Source: Streptomyces sp. ISL-1
Lineage (GTDB): Bacteria; Actinomycetota; Actinomycetes; Streptomycetales; Streptomycetaceae
Length of the DNA stretch: 64,000 nucleotides
NCBI RefSeq assembly: GCF_018614585.1
Contig: NZ_JAGGOI010000008.1
Coordinates: 143,908 to 207,907, forward strand
Direction of reading: 5' to 3'
The translations under genes and the position numbers were made by a program. This document shows, piece after piece, positions 1 through 9,083 of this stretch (the stretch's first letter is position 1; each line of letters starts with the position of its first letter). The notes below the pieces were generated by a model. It had not been told where the DNA came from. It made no database searches and saw only the letters and a program-made list of their open reading frames with translations.

Positions 1-133
1 AGCCGCGGCAACCACGGGGGCGACCGCAGCCACGCCTCGCACAGGACCGATCGCAGCCTCGTCGAGCACAGGGCGGATCCCCGACACAGGGCGGACCGCC
101 GCCTCGCCGAGCACAGGAGGTACATCCGGGTGA
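1..133 (+). CDS. 3' end of an upstream CDS (partial, tentative)
   Basis: A frame starting at base 2 stays open to a TGA at 131-133. That TGA overlaps the GTG start of the next gene in a GTGA arrangement, the usual sign of a coupled upstream gene. The 43 visible residues are low-complexity (Ala, Thr, Ser, Gly, Pro) and show no domain. In similar Streptomyces contexts the gene before a polysaccharide deacetylase is often a glycosyltransferase, but nothing here proves that. The frame could be chance. Confidence 0.4.
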   Translation, partial: AAATTGATAATPRTGPIAASSSTGRIPDTGRTAASPSTGGTSG

Positions 134-930
134 GCCGGCCCGTCCCCATCCTGATGTATCACGCCGTCGGACACCGGCCGGCCAAGGCCGCGTACGGACT
201 GTCCGTCTCGCCCGACGCCTTCGCCGAGCAGATGGAGCTGCTCGGCGAACGCGGGTTCACTCCCCTCACCACGGCACAGCTCGGGGACGCCTGGCGGGCG
301 GGCGGACGGCCGTTGCCACGGCAGCCGGTGCTGATCACGTTCGACGACGGTTACGAGGGCGTGCACCGGCACGCTCTCCCCGTCCTCGCCAAGCACGGCT
401 TCGCCTCCACGCTCTTCGTCTCCACGGGCTGGCTGCGTGGGGCGCACGACGAGGGCGGCGCGCTGGACACCATGCTCGACTGGGACCAGGTGCGTGAACT
501 GTCCGCCGCGGGCACGGAGATCGGCGGGCACACGCACACCCATCCGCAGCTCGACCAGCTCGACGACGACCGGCTCCGCTTCGAGACGGTCCGCTGCCGG
601 GACATCATCGCGGACGAACTGGGCGCCGTGCCGCTCTCCTTCGCCTATCCGTACGGCTACTCCAGCCGCCGGGTGCGTCGTACGGTCCGGGCGGCGGGTT
701 TCGCGCAGTCGCTCGCCGTGGGGAACGGCCTGGCCCTGCCCCGGCAGGGGCCGTACGCCCTGCAGCGGGTGACCGTGCGGCGCGCCACCGGCATCGAGGA
801 GTTCGAGCGGCTGATCGAAGGCCGCTCGATCGCGCGGAACTTCGCCAAGGACCGCGCGCTCACCAAGGGCTACGCCATGGTGCGCCGGGTGCGCCGGGCG
901 GCCGGCCTGATCCGCCGGAGCGGGGGTTGA
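130..930 (+). CDS. Polysaccharide deacetylase (NodB-like) family protein
   Basis: 266 residues, GTG start 10 bases after an AGGAGG ribosome-binding site. It is a carbohydrate esterase family 4 / NodB-homology protein, expected to remove N- or O-acetyl groups from a polysaccharide through a divalent metal. The first NodB motif is seen as ITFDDGY near residues 72-78 and the metal-binding motif as HTHTHPQL near 137-144, with FAYPYGY (motif 3) near 174-180. No signal peptide is visible, so it may act in the cytoplasm on lipid-linked or nucleotide-linked glycans. It appears coupled to an upstream gene of which only the tail lies in the window. Confidence 0.9.
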   Translation: MSRPVPILMYHAVGHRPAKAAYGLSVSPDAFAEQMELLGERGFTPLTTAQLGDAWRAGGRPLPRQPVLITFDDGYEGVHRHALPVLAKHGFASTLFVSTGWLRGAHDEGGALDTMLDWDQVRELSAAGTEIGGHTHTHPQLDQLDDDRLRFETVRCRDIIADELGAVPLSFAYPYGYSSRRVRRTVRAAGFAQSLAVGNGLALPRQGPYALQRVTVRRATGIEEFERLIEGRSIARNFAKDRALTKGYAMVRRVRRAAGLIRRSGG

Positions 931-1130
931 CTCGAGGAGCCGGTCGCGGGCAGCCCCGGGCGCGGGACCCGGCACGTCGGCAGGCGGCGGAATCGCCTGC
1001 GGGACGGCTGCCCGTGGGAGAACCCGTCGGCGGCGGGGAGCAGGCGCCGGCACCCGCCGCCGAACCGGGCCGGGCGCGGCACGGACCAAAACACCGTGCG
1101 CGCGGCCGTCCCGTGGCGGATCATGGGCGC

Positions 1131-2225
1131 ATGTCTGCCAAGCCTCAGGACGCTCTGCCGATCCGGCTCAACGTCGACGACAGCGATTCACCTTCGGACG
1201 TCGTCGACGCTCTGTTCCTCGGCCGTTTCGCGACGGGCGAGCAGCCGTACTCCCACAGCTCCACCATCGACCGCGTCAAGCCGGGGGCCTCGCTGCTGCC
1301 GCCTGCGGCGTCCGTGCTGCGCTGCGCGCGCGACGACGACCGCAGCGCCACACTCGCCGAGGGCGAGGGCTGGACGCTGCTCGTCTCGCGCTGGAACCGC
1401 GGCGCGGACGTCACGGTCACCGCCGTCACCTCCGAGCTCGCGGAGAAGGTCCTCGGGCAGGCGACGGACGGCGCGCACGACGAGCCGGAGCCGCAGCCCG
1501 AGAACGTCACCATGGGCTTTTGGTACGTATCGCCGCGGCGCGGTCCGCATCGCACCACCCGGCAGATCGCCGCGGGGACCTGGGAGGAGATCCGGCCCAA
1601 CTACACGGCTCCGGTGGCCGACGCAATGGACCGGCTGATGAAGGTGACGCCGGACGACATCGCGGGACGGCTGCTCCTGCTGCACGGGCCGCCCGGCACC
1701 GGGAAGACCTCGGCGCTGCGCACGCTGGCCCGCTCCTGGCGGGACTGGTGCCAGGTCGACTGCGTACTGGACCCGGAGCGGCTGTTCAACGACGTCGGCT
1801 ATCTGATGGACATCGCGATCGGCGAGGACGAGGGCACGTCCAAGGGCCGCTGGCGGCTGCTTCTGCTGGAGGACTGCGACGAGCTGATCCGCGGCGAGGC
1901 CAAGCACACCGCGGGCCAGGCGCTGTCCCGGCTGCTCAACCTCACGGACGGCCTGCTGGGCCAGGGCCGCAACGTCCTGGTCGGGGTGACTACCAACGAG
2001 GACCTGGAACGCCTGCACCCGGCGGTGGTCCGCCCGGGCCGCTGCCTGGCCCGCATCGAGGTGGGCGCGCTGACCCGCAAGGAGTCGGTGAACTGGCTCG
2101 GCACGGAAGAGGGCGTGGGCCGCGAGGGCGCGTCACTGGCGGAGCTGTACGCCCTGCGCCGCGGCACCAGCCCTGCGTCGGTGCCGACGCAGAACGACGG
2201 GGCGGATGCGGGGCTGTATCTGTAG
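1131..2225 (+). CDS. AAA-family ATPase with N-terminal DUF5925-like domain
   Basis: 364 residues from ATG 1131; the same frame is open further upstream, but that part reads as low-complexity noise. Residues 1 to about 150 resemble the DUF5925 region found before AAA domains in Streptomyces. The ATPase half has Walker A GPPGTGKTS near residues 185-193 and Walker B LLLLEDCDE near 243-251, followed by TTNEDLERLHPAVVRPGRC, a typical AAA sensor/arginine-finger region. The target is unknown; such proteins are remodelling ATPases or chaperones. A degenerate tandem repeat begins at the stop codon. Confidence 0.88.
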   Translation: MSAKPQDALPIRLNVDDSDSPSDVVDALFLGRFATGEQPYSHSSTIDRVKPGASLLPPAASVLRCARDDDRSATLAEGEGWTLLVSRWNRGADVTVTAVTSELAEKVLGQATDGAHDEPEPQPENVTMGFWYVSPRRGPHRTTRQIAAGTWEEIRPNYTAPVADAMDRLMKVTPDDIAGRLLLLHGPPGTGKTSALRTLARSWRDWCQVDCVLDPERLFNDVGYLMDIAIGEDEGTSKGRWRLLLLEDCDELIRGEAKHTAGQALSRLLNLTDGLLGQGRNVLVGVTTNEDLERLHPAVVRPGRCLARIEVGALTRKESVNWLGTEEGVGREGASLAELYALRRGTSPASVPTQNDGADAGLYL

Positions 2226-2370
2226 GCGTGATGCATCTGCAGACGCGCTGTATCTGCAGGCCTGAAACGTCTGTGGGCCCGATGCATCTGTAGGCCCGAT
2301 GCATCTCGGGGCGGGCGTACCTGTGGGCCGGCCGGGCGTACCTGTAAGCCAGGCGTACCTGCATGCCCGC
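2213..2370. repeat. Degenerate ~17-bp tandem repeat array
   Basis: About nine imperfect units fill the gap between two convergent genes and begin inside the last codons of the AAA gene. The clearest units are GATGCATCTGTAGGCCC, GATGCATCTGCAGACGC and GCTGTATCTGCAGGCCT. Three right-hand units share a GGCGTACCTG core. Spacing is 16-20 bases, so the array has drifted. No coding frame or hairpin explains it. Confidence 0.75.
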
Positions 2371-2374
2371 CCCC

Positions 2375-2749
2375 TCACTTCCCGTACGCGGCTCGCAGCG
2401 CGTCATCCACAGCCGACTGCGCGTCCGCGCGGGTCAGGCCCAGGCGGTGGACCTGTTCCGCGAAGGCCGCCGCCGCCGCGGCCGCCTCGCGGGCCGCGGC
2501 GTCGCCCGCCGCCGCGACGAAGGTGCCATTGCGGCCGCGCGTCTCGATCACCCCGTCAGACTCCAGCGCGCGGTACGCCTTCGCCACCGTGTTGGCCGCG
2601 AGCTCCAGCTCCTCGGCGAGCCCCCGCACAGTCGGCAGCTTGTAGCCGACGGGCAGCCGGCCCGAGCGCGCCTGGGCCGAGATCTGGGCGCGCAGTTGTT
2701 CGTACGGCGCGGTCGCCGAATCCGTGTCAATGACGATCTTCAGGGTCAC
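2375..2749 (-). CDS. GntR-family transcriptional regulator (short, YtrA-like)
   Basis: 124 residues from GTG 2749, preceded by GGGGGAGA at a proper distance; an extended upstream frame to 2881 lacks homology. The N-terminal winged helix (residues about 10-75) has the GntR pattern YEQLRAQI, GYKLPTVRGLAEELELAANTVAKAYRALESDGVI. The effector domain is only about 45 Ala-rich helical residues, as in the YtrA subgroup, which often controls adjacent transporters or membrane proteins. No transporter is directly adjacent, so its target cannot be named. Confidence 0.9.
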   Translation of the reverse strand: MTLKIVIDTDSATAPYEQLRAQISAQARSGRLPVGYKLPTVRGLAEELELAANTVAKAYRALESDGVIETRGRNGTFVAAAGDAAAREAAAAAAAFAEQVHRLGLTRADAQSAVDDALRAAYGK

Positions 2750-2922
2750 GGCTCGATTCTCCCCCACCGTCCGGCGGGTCGCCGCAAAATGGGAGGCGGC
2801 CGCGCCGGGCCGGCGCGTAGCGTGCGGGCCCATGAGCGTGATCGTCCGTGATTTCGACAACGGCCCCATGCTTGCCATCAACTACTGGTTCAGTCACGAA
2901 ATCTGCGCGACGGAGGTACGTC

Positions 2923-3429
2923 ATGTCCGCACTCTCGGTTGAGGTGGTCCTGGTCAAGGCGGGCCGGACCAAGATCAGCTACGCCGCCGAGCTGCTCGCG
3001 GACGACGGCACGCATCTGGTGGTCCGGGCGCCGTGGGCGGGCGACGACGCACGCGATTTCGGCTTCGTACGCTTCGAGCGCGGCGATGTGTTCACCGAGC
3101 ACTACTGGCGGGACCGCTGGTACGCGGTGAAGGAGGTCCGCACCGGCGACGGCGCGCTCAAGGGCTGGTACTGCGACATCACCCGCCCCGCCACCCTTGA
3201 CGGCGACAAGCTGACCGTGGAGGACCTGGACCTCGATCTATGGGTGTCGGCGGACCGTTCGTCGGTGCTGCGCCTGGACGAGGACGAGTTCGAGGCGAGT
3301 GGCCTCGCCGCACGCGACCCGGCGGCCGCCGAGCAGGCCGTCCAGGCCCTGGACGAGCTCGAACTCCTCGCCCACAAGGACGAGTTGATGGCGCTGCTCA
3401 CTCACAGCGGTTCGAGCGACTTGCGGTAG
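2923..3429 (+). CDS. DUF402 domain-containing protein
   Basis: 168 residues from ATG 2923 with a GGAGG site six bases upstream. The body, with LKGWYCDITRPATLDGDKL and VEDLDLDLWV, matches the DUF402 family, whose characterised members act as nucleoside di/triphosphatases or RNA-associated hydrolases (FomD of fosfomycin synthesis is one relative). Acidic residues in the DLDLDLW segment are probable metal ligands. Its last 28 bases overlap the 3' end of the convergent GNAT gene. The substrate is unknown. Confidence 0.85.
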   Translation: MSALSVEVVLVKAGRTKISYAAELLADDGTHLVVRAPWAGDDARDFGFVRFERGDVFTEHYWRDRWYAVKEVRTGDGALKGWYCDITRPATLDGDKLTVEDLDLDLWVSADRSSVLRLDEDEFEASGLAARDPAAAEQAVQALDELELLAHKDELMALLTHSGSSDLR

Positions 3430-3854
3430 TGGAAGCGGTCGAATGGGCCTTGCACGCGGCGCTCCACGAACTCGTATCCGAACCGTTGATAGATCTTCTG
3501 GTTCTCCCACATCAGCGCGTTCGTGTAGAGCCGCACCTCGAACAGTCCCAGCTTCCGCGCGTGTTCGTCGACAAACTTCAGCAGGCGGCGCCCCACCCCG
3601 CGCCCGTGGGCGTCGGGGTGGACCGCGATCGAATCCAGGAAGAGGTGGTCCTCGTGCGGGACGAGGACCAGAACTCCCACCACCGGCTTTCCGGTGACGT
3701 ACACCCTCCCCGCCGCCACATCCGCGGCGTGGTCCGCGTCCATCGGCACCGGCCGGCGCCCGATGCGCTCGATGTAGTGGTGGTACGCCGCGTCGGTCAC
3801 CGCTTTCACGGCAGGCACGTCGGCGGCGACGGCGGGGAGAATGCCATGTGTCAT
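3402..3854 (-). CDS. GNAT-family N-acetyltransferase
   Basis: 150 residues with the acetyl-CoA-binding motif A as [21 protein letters not shown] near residues 69-89 and a typical C-terminal [12 protein letters not shown] strand. The acceptor is unknown. The ATG overlaps the TGA of tctA (ATGA), so it is the fourth gene of the tct operon and probably translationally coupled. This suggests it handles a compound related to the imported carboxylate. It converges on and overlaps the DUF402 gene. Confidence 0.92.
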   Translation of the reverse strand: MTHGILPAVAADVPAVKAVTDAAYHHYIERIGRRPVPMDADHAADVAAGRVYVTGKPVVGVLVLVPHEDHLFLDSIAVHPDAHGRGVGRRLLKFVDEHARKLGLFEVRLYTNALMWENQKIYQRFGYEFVERRVQGPFDRFHYRKSLEPL

Positions 3855-5347
3855 ACCGACACGTTACGGCGGCGCATGATCAGCTTCTTCAGCCAGGGCC
3901 AGGCCAGCAGGAGCACGATCACGGCGTACACCGTCACCGAGAACGGAGTGTTGACCAGGCCGGTCGCACTTCCGTCACTGATCTGGAGCGCACGACGCAG
4001 CTGCTGTTCCGCGGCCGGGCCGAGGATGACGCCGATCACCGCCGGCAGCACGGGAAGTCCGTACCGCCGCATACCGAAGCCGATCAGACCGATGATCAGC
4101 AGGATCACCAGGTCGAGCGCCTCGCCGCCGACCGCGTACGCGCCGACCGCGGCGAAGAACATGATTCCGGCGTAGAGATACGGGCGCGGAATGCGCAGCA
4201 GCTTCGCCCAGAGGGGCGCCAGCGGCAGGTTCAGCGCGAGCAGCAGCACCATGCCGACGAAGAGCGAGGCGATCAGGCCCCACACCAGGTCCGGCTCGCG
4301 CTCGAACAGCAGCGGCCCGGGCTGGATTCCGTACTGCTGGAAGGCGGCCAGCATCACGGCCGCGACGGCGGTCGTGGGCAGGCCGAGCGTGAGCATCGAG
4401 ACCAGAGTGCCCGCGGCCGATGCCGAGGCCGCGGACTCCGGCCCCGCCACGCCTTCGATGGCTCCCTTGCCGAACTCCTCCTTGTGCTTGGACAGCCGCT
4501 TCTCGGTGACGTACGAGAGGAACGTCGGGATCTCCGCGCCGCCGGCCGGGATCGCGCCGAACGGGAAGCCGATGACCGGCCCGCGCAGCCAGGACTTCCA
4601 GGTGCGCCTGACGTCGGACTTGCCGAGCCAGGGCCTGCCGACCGGGATGGGTTCGCCGCTGCTTCGCCGCAGATGGGCAGCGACCCACAACGCCTCGCCG
4701 ATCGCGAACAGGCCGACCGCGACGATGACGACATCGATACCGTCGGCGAGTTGGAGCGAGCCGAAGGTGAGCCGCTGCTGGCCGGTCATCTGGTCCAGGC
4801 CGACCAGCCCGAGGGTGAGGCCGATGAGCAGGGACGCCAGCCCGCGAATACGCGACGAGCCAAGTACGGACGTCACCGCGATGAAGGCCAGGACCATGAT
4901 CGCGAAGTAGTCGGGCGCGCCGATGTCGACGGCCAGTTCGGCGACGGTCGGGGCGAGCACGACCAGCAGGATGGTGCCGATCATGCCTCCGGCGAAGTGC
5001 CCGACGGCGGCCGCCGCGAGGGCCTGTGCGCCGCGTCCGGCTTTCGCCATCGGATTGCCTTCGAGGGCGGCGACCACGGCCGCGCTCTCGCCGGGGGTGT
5101 TGAGCAGGATCGAGGTGGTGGATCCGCCGAACATGGCCCCGTAGTAGATGCCGGCGAACATGATGAACGCGCCGGTGGGTTCAAGGCCATAGGTCACGGG
5201 CAGCAGCAGCGCCACCGCCATCGCGGGGCCGATTCCGGGCAGTACGCCGATCGCGGTGCCGAGCAGTACGCCTATCGCCGCCCACAGCAGATTGACCGGG
5301 GTCAGCGCGGTGCCGAAGCCGTCGAGGAGTGAGTTGAGAGAGTCCAT
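3851..5347 (-). CDS. tctA: Tripartite tricarboxylate transporter permease, large subunit TctA
   Basis: 498 residues, very hydrophobic, with about 10-12 membrane segments. It shows the TctA signatures [17 protein letters not shown] near the N-terminus and [20 protein letters not shown] loops (here [20 protein letters not shown] followed by [18 protein letters not shown]). It forms the transport channel of a tripartite tricarboxylate transporter, importing citrate-like or other carboxylates with TctB and the periplasmic-type TctC. It starts three bases after the tctB stop. Confidence 0.95.
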   Translation of the reverse strand: MDSLNSLLDGFGTALTPVNLLWAAIGVLLGTAIGVLPGIGPAMAVALLLPVTYGLEPTGAFIMFAGIYYGAMFGGSTTSILLNTPGESAAVVAALEGNPMAKAGRGAQALAAAAVGHFAGGMIGTILLVVLAPTVAELAVDIGAPDYFAIMVLAFIAVTSVLGSSRIRGLASLLIGLTLGLVGLDQMTGQQRLTFGSLQLADGIDVVIVAVGLFAIGEALWVAAHLRRSSGEPIPVGRPWLGKSDVRRTWKSWLRGPVIGFPFGAIPAGGAEIPTFLSYVTEKRLSKHKEEFGKGAIEGVAGPESAASASAAGTLVSMLTLGLPTTAVAAVMLAAFQQYGIQPGPLLFEREPDLVWGLIASLFVGMVLLLALNLPLAPLWAKLLRIPRPYLYAGIMFFAAVGAYAVGGEALDLVILLIIGLIGFGMRRYGLPVLPAVIGVILGPAAEQQLRRALQISDGSATGLVNTPFSVTVYAVIVLLLAWPWLKKLIMRRRNVSV

Positions 5348-5350
5348 CGG

Positions 5351-5893
5351 CTAAAGCACTCCCATCAGCGGGCCACCCGGCAGCGGAACACCGAGCAGGT
5401 TGTTGAAGACGAAGTAGGTGACCAGGGAGAGGACCGCGGCGATCAGCGGGTCGCGGTGGAGGTGGCGGCTGCCGAGCGCGAAGGCCGCGCCCCAGAAGAG
5501 CAGGGCTCCGGCGATCGGGAAGCCGACCGGGCCTATGAGCACGGCGAAGGCGAGGAAGACGCCCGCGAGGAGCAGCACCGTACGCCAGTCGCCCGGCTCG
5601 CTGAGGTCGATGTCCTCGCCGCCCTCGGCCTCCCCGCGGCCGCCGCGCAGAACATCGACCGCGAGCAGTACGGCGACGAGCAGCAGGCCGGCGCCGACGA
5701 CGACGGGGACGGTCTTGGGCCCGATGGGCCCGCGTTGCGCGATGTCGACGTCCATCGTCAGCGCGTCGGCCAGGACGAGCACGCCGATGACGAACAGCAG
5801 TGCGCTGACGCCGAGTTCGGAGTACTCACGCAGCCATTCCTGCCAGGAGCGGCGCGGGGCGGGGGTTTCGGTCTCTGCCGTCTCTGTCGTCAC
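5351..5893 (-). CDS. tctB: Tripartite tricarboxylate transporter small membrane subunit TctB
   Basis: 180 residues with four hydrophobic segments, the size and topology of the TctB family. Its GTG start overlaps the tctC stop (GTGA) and its stop lies three bases before tctA, so the three genes are one translationally linked operon. The N-terminal 30 residues are polar and cytoplasmic, followed by a first helix around GVSALLFVIGVLVLADAL. Confidence 0.93.
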   Translation of the reverse strand: MTTETAETETPAPRRSWQEWLREYSELGVSALLFVIGVLVLADALTMDVDIAQRGPIGPKTVPVVVGAGLLLVAVLLAVDVLRGGRGEAEGGEDIDLSEPGDWRTVLLLAGVFLAFAVLIGPVGFPIAGALLFWGAAFALGSRHLHRDPLIAAVLSLVTYFVFNNLLGVPLPGGPLMGVL

Positions 5894-6873
5894 AGCCCGA
5901 GCTCCTTCAGCACCGAGTCCACGCTCTTGTCCTGCTCGTCGAGGAAGTCACCGAACTTGTCGCCGGTGAGGAAGGCGTCGTCCCAGCCGTTCTTCTTCAG
6001 CGACTCCTTCCACTGGGGGGAGTCGTGCAGCTTCTCGACGAGACCGATGAGCTTGTCGCGCTCGGCCGCGGACAGACCGGGCGGGGCGACGACGCCGCGC
6101 CAGTTGGTGAAGTCGGTGTCGAGCCCGGCCTCGCGCAGCGTGGGGGCGTCGAGGCCCGGGACCCGCTCGGGGCCGGTGACCGCGAGCAGCCGGAGCTCGC
6201 CCGATTTGATCTGGTCGAGGTACTCGCCGACGCCGGAGACGCCGAAGGCGACCTTGTTGCCGAGGATGGAGGCAAGGAGCTCGCCGCCGCCGTCGAAGGG
6301 GATGTAGTTGACGGTCCTGGGCGCGATCCCGGCGGCCTGCGCCATCAGCATGGGCGCGAGATGGTCGGGCCCGCCGGGCGAGGACCCGCCGCCGACCGGC
6401 AGCTTGCCTGGGTTCTTCTTCCAGGCCGCGAGCAGATCCTGGATGGTCTTGTACGGGGAGTCCTTGCTGACCACCACGATGTCCTGCTCCTCGGTGAGCC
6501 GGGCGATCGGGGTGGTGTCGGCGAGGGTCTTGGGCGACTTGTTGGTGTGTACGGCGCCGACGACGCCGAGGCCCATGGACATGGCGAGCCTGCCGTTGCC
6601 GTGCTCGCCGACGAGACGGGTCAGACCGACTGTGCCGCCGGCGCCCGGAAGGTTGAACACCTCGATGTTGTGGGTGAGTTCGGCGTCCTCGGCGTTCTTG
6701 GCGGCCGTACGGGCGGTGATGTCATAGCCGCCGCCGGGCGTATTGGGGACCATGAAGCGCAGGCCGGGGATCTGCGTGCCGGTGTCGGAACCGCTGCCTG
6801 CGCTGAGCAGTGGCGGCCCCACGAGCACCAGCAACGCCGCCCCGAGCAGGGCGAGGGGAGTGCGCAATCGCAC
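5890..6873 (-). CDS. tctC: Tripartite tricarboxylate transporter substrate-binding protein (TctC/Bug)
   Basis: 327 residues from GTG 6873, chosen for the GGAAAGG site upstream and because an Arg-start hydrophobic export segment (LALLGAALLVLVG) begins there. The Bug-family body has the VPNTPGGGYDITAR phosphate/carboxylate-binding loop early and GGGSSPGGPDHLAP in the middle, the usual ligand contacts. There is no lipobox cysteine, so it is probably held by an uncleaved N-terminal helix or released. The ligand is a carboxylate that cannot be specified. Confidence 0.92.
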   Translation of the reverse strand: MRLRTPLALLGAALLVLVGPPLLSAGSGSDTGTQIPGLRFMVPNTPGGGYDITARTAAKNAEDAELTHNIEVFNLPGAGGTVGLTRLVGEHGNGRLAMSMGLGVVGAVHTNKSPKTLADTTPIARLTEEQDIVVVSKDSPYKTIQDLLAAWKKNPGKLPVGGGSSPGGPDHLAPMLMAQAAGIAPRTVNYIPFDGGGELLASILGNKVAFGVSGVGEYLDQIKSGELRLLAVTGPERVPGLDAPTLREAGLDTDFTNWRGVVAPPGLSAAERDKLIGLVEKLHDSPQWKESLKKNGWDDAFLTGDKFGDFLDEQDKSVDSVLKELGL

Positions 6874-6965
6874 GCGAGCCGCCTTTCCAGGAGTAGGAAA
6901 TGTGTGAAGTGGCCCACATGTTGCCTGCGCGTTAAGAAGCTGTCTCTCTTCCGGAATCAACGGAC

Positions 6966-6983
6966 GTTGTGGTCGTTGTGGTC
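6966..6983. promoter_or_regulatory. Direct repeat in the tctC / response regulator divergent promoter
   Basis: Two perfect adjacent copies of GTTGTGGTC lie 19-36 bases before the response regulator start and about 95 bases before tctC. Tandem nine-base repeats in the only shared control region are a plausible binding site for the adjacent CitB-type regulator. No experimental motif was recalled, so this is inference. Confidence 0.35.
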
Positions 6984-7001
6984 GGGGCCTAGCGTGTCGG
7001 C

Positions 7002-7688
7002 GTGATGAATGTGCTGGTGGTGGACGACGACTTCATGGTCGCCAAGCTGCACAGCCGCTATGTGTCCGCGACGGAGGGCTTCACGGTCGTCGGGGTGGCC
7101 CACAGCGGCGCCGAAGCGCTGCGCGTGGCCGAGAGGGTTCGGCCTGATCTGGTATTGCTCGACATCTATCTGCCCGATATGGACGGGATCGGTGTGCTGC
7201 GCGAGCTGCGCGCGGCGGAGGAGCGCGACGGCCGTGCTCCCGTGGACGCGCTGTTCATCACGGCCGCGAGGGATGCGGCGATCGTCCGTTCCGCCCTGCG
7301 GGCCGGGGCGCTGCACTACCTGATCAAGCCCTTCAACCAGGCGGCACTACAGGAACAGTTGCGGCATGTGGCCGCGCTGCGGTCCCGCTTCGACCGGCTG
7401 GGCGAGGCCCGCCAGGAGGACGTCGACCAGATCTTCGGCACCCGCCCGCCGGGATCACGCGAACTCCCCAAGGGCCTGGCGGCCCACACCGCGGAACTGG
7501 TGGAACGGATCCTGCGGGAACACCCGGGCGAGGACCTGTCGGCCTCGGAATGCGCGGCGGCGGGCTCCCTGTCCCGGGTCAGCGCACGGCGGTACCTGGA
7601 GTACTTCGCGGAGACGGGGCGCGCGGTGGTGACGCTTCGGTACGGGGGGACGGGGCGGCCGGAGCGGCGGTACCGGCGGATTGGCTGA
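7002..7688 (+). CDS. CitB/DcuR-type response regulator
   Basis: 228 residues; GTG 7002 or the ATG three bases later. The receiver domain has VVDDDFMVAKLH (acidic pocket), phosphoacceptor Asp in DLVLLDIYLP near residue 50, and IKPF near the end of the domain. The C-terminal part (about 165-225) is the CitB-family helix-turn-helix type. It is divergent from tctCBA, the classic arrangement for a two-component switch of carboxylate uptake. No histidine kinase gene lies beside it on either side. Confidence 0.9.
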   Translation: MMNVLVVDDDFMVAKLHSRYVSATEGFTVVGVAHSGAEALRVAERVRPDLVLLDIYLPDMDGIGVLRELRAAEERDGRAPVDALFITAARDAAIVRSALRAGALHYLIKPFNQAALQEQLRHVAALRSRFDRLGEARQEDVDQIFGTRPPGSRELPKGLAAHTAELVERILREHPGEDLSASECAAAGSLSRVSARRYLEYFAETGRAVVTLRYGGTGRPERRYRRIG

Positions 7689-7782
7689 GGTGGCTCGGGG
7701 GGCGTGGACCGTCGAGTGGTCCGTGGCATCACAAGGGCATGTCCACGCTCATCGGCGGGATCGTGTTGGAGGGGGCAGCGCA

Positions 7783-8256
7783 GTGGCTGGAGAAGTCTGG
7801 GCATCGGTCTTGTCGCTCAGTGGTGTTGTGCTCGGCAGCGGGCTGACGGCGTTCGCACAGCGCGCCACGCAGCGGTCCGCCGAGCGCACGGAGGAACGGA
7901 AGCAGGCTGCCGCCACCGCGGAGACTCGCCGGGCGGAGCAGTTGCATGCGATCAAGGAGTTCAGCGCTTGCGCCCAGGAGGCCGAACGAGCCGCCTACCG
8001 CCGTCCCGACCCGTGGGGTGACGACGAGGACGGCTGGATGACACAGACCCAGCCCATCATGACGGCGCTGTGGACCGCGGAGCGCACCCTCATGCTGCTC
8101 TGCGACGAGGCCGTGCAGGACCCCGTCCACGTCTACGGCCGTGCGCTCAACCGGGCGGTGTGGCGGGACATCGGCGACACCGAGGTGAACGAGTACCTCG
8201 AGACGCCCAAGGCCACGTTCATGGCGGCGGCGCGCACCAGCCTCGCCTTCCGCTGA
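7783..8256 (+). CDS. Hypothetical protein with one N-terminal membrane helix
   Basis: 157 residues from GTG 7783 after a GGAGGG site. Residues 5-25 (WASVLSLSGVVLGSGLTAF) form a single hydrophobic helix, followed by an Arg/Glu-rich amphipathic stretch likely to be coiled coil, then a soluble helical domain with several Trp residues. The same pattern is common in small Streptomyces membrane-anchored proteins of unknown function. No family was recognised. It ends 21 bases from the convergent methyltransferase. Confidence 0.7.
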   Translation: MAGEVWASVLSLSGVVLGSGLTAFAQRATQRSAERTEERKQAAATAETRRAEQLHAIKEFSACAQEAERAAYRRPDPWGDDEDGWMTQTQPIMTALWTAERTLMLLCDEAVQDPVHVYGRALNRAVWRDIGDTEVNEYLETPKATFMAAARTSLAFR

Positions 8257-8276
8257 ACCGCCTGGCCGCGGTCGAG

Positions 8277-9083
8277 TCAGGTGGCCGGGCCGGGTCCGGG
8301 GTGGCTGACCCGGAGCTTCGACTGGCCGTGCGGCAGTCGCTCCCAGTCGTCCATGAAGCCGGCGACGAGACCGTGCTTCTCGGCCAGCCGGATCAGCGTC
8401 TCCGTGCGGTAGTAGAAGTCCTCGCCGAGCACCTGGTGCTCGCTGCCTTCAGTGCGGTCGTAGGTGAAGTCGAAGAAGCCGCCGGGCGCCAGTACCCGTC
8501 CGACGTGCGAGAGGCATTCGTCGATGACCTCCAGCGGTGAGTGCGAGAACACGCTGTGCGCGTGCACCACCGTGAACCAGGCATCGGGAAGGAAGTCCAG
8601 CTTCAGGTTGTCGACGGGTGTCAGGTACGGCATTTTGTCCTGGAGCCCGTAGTGGACCAGGGTCTTCTTGGCCTCGATGAGGATGTCGGGCGAGATGTCG
8701 ATCCCGACGTAGTGGCCGGGCTCCAGATGCTCGATGAACCGCCAGCCGGCTCGCAGGTTGCCGCACCCGATCTCCAGCATCCGGTCCTGCGGCTTCAGAC
8801 CGTGCCGCACCAGGTAGTCGTACTGCAGCTGTCCGATGGCCAGCCAGCGGTCGTGCGAGGGCGCGCCGCCGACCGCCGCCGCCGGGCTCCTGGCGGTGTC
8901 CGACGCCATCACCGCCCGGTAGTACGCGATGTGACTCCCTCGGTGCCGGAACCGGAACCAGCCGTCCCGGCCCGCCCGTCGCAGGTACGGCAGTACGCGC
9001 TGTGGATGCCGCAGCGCGTAGCGCACCTTGTGTGCCAGCCGCGAGCGGTTCCTCGACAGGCGCGGAGCGGGTGTCTTGTGCAT
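8277..9083 (-). CDS. Class I SAM-dependent methyltransferase
   Basis: 268 residues from ATG 9083, which has GGGAGG five bases upstream; an ATG at 9101 would add six residues. The Rossmann motif I is MLEIGCGNLRAGWRF near residues 102-116, followed by HYVGIDISPDIL (motif post-I, ribose-binding acid) and HAHSVFSHSP (motif IV). The basic N-terminus (Arg/His-rich, about 60 residues) may bind a phosphorylated or membrane target. The substrate is unknown. Confidence 0.88.
   Translation of the reverse strand: MHKTPAPRLSRNRSRLAHKVRYALRHPQRVLPYLRRAGRDGWFRFRHRGSHIAYYRAVMASDTARSPAAAVGGAPSHDRWLAIGQLQYDYLVRHGLKPQDRMLEIGCGNLRAGWRFIEHLEPGHYVGIDISPDILIEAKKTLVHYGLQDKMPYLTPVDNLKLDFLPDAWFTVVHAHSVFSHSPLEVIDECLSHVGRVLAPGGFFDFTYDRTEGSEHQVLGEDFYYRTETLIRLAEKHGLVAGFMDDWERLPHGQSKLRVSHPGPGPAT

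Noticed and set aside
3848..5332. A long plus-strand frame opposite tctA
   Set aside because: Same type of antisense shadow; TctA family motifs are clear on the minus strand.
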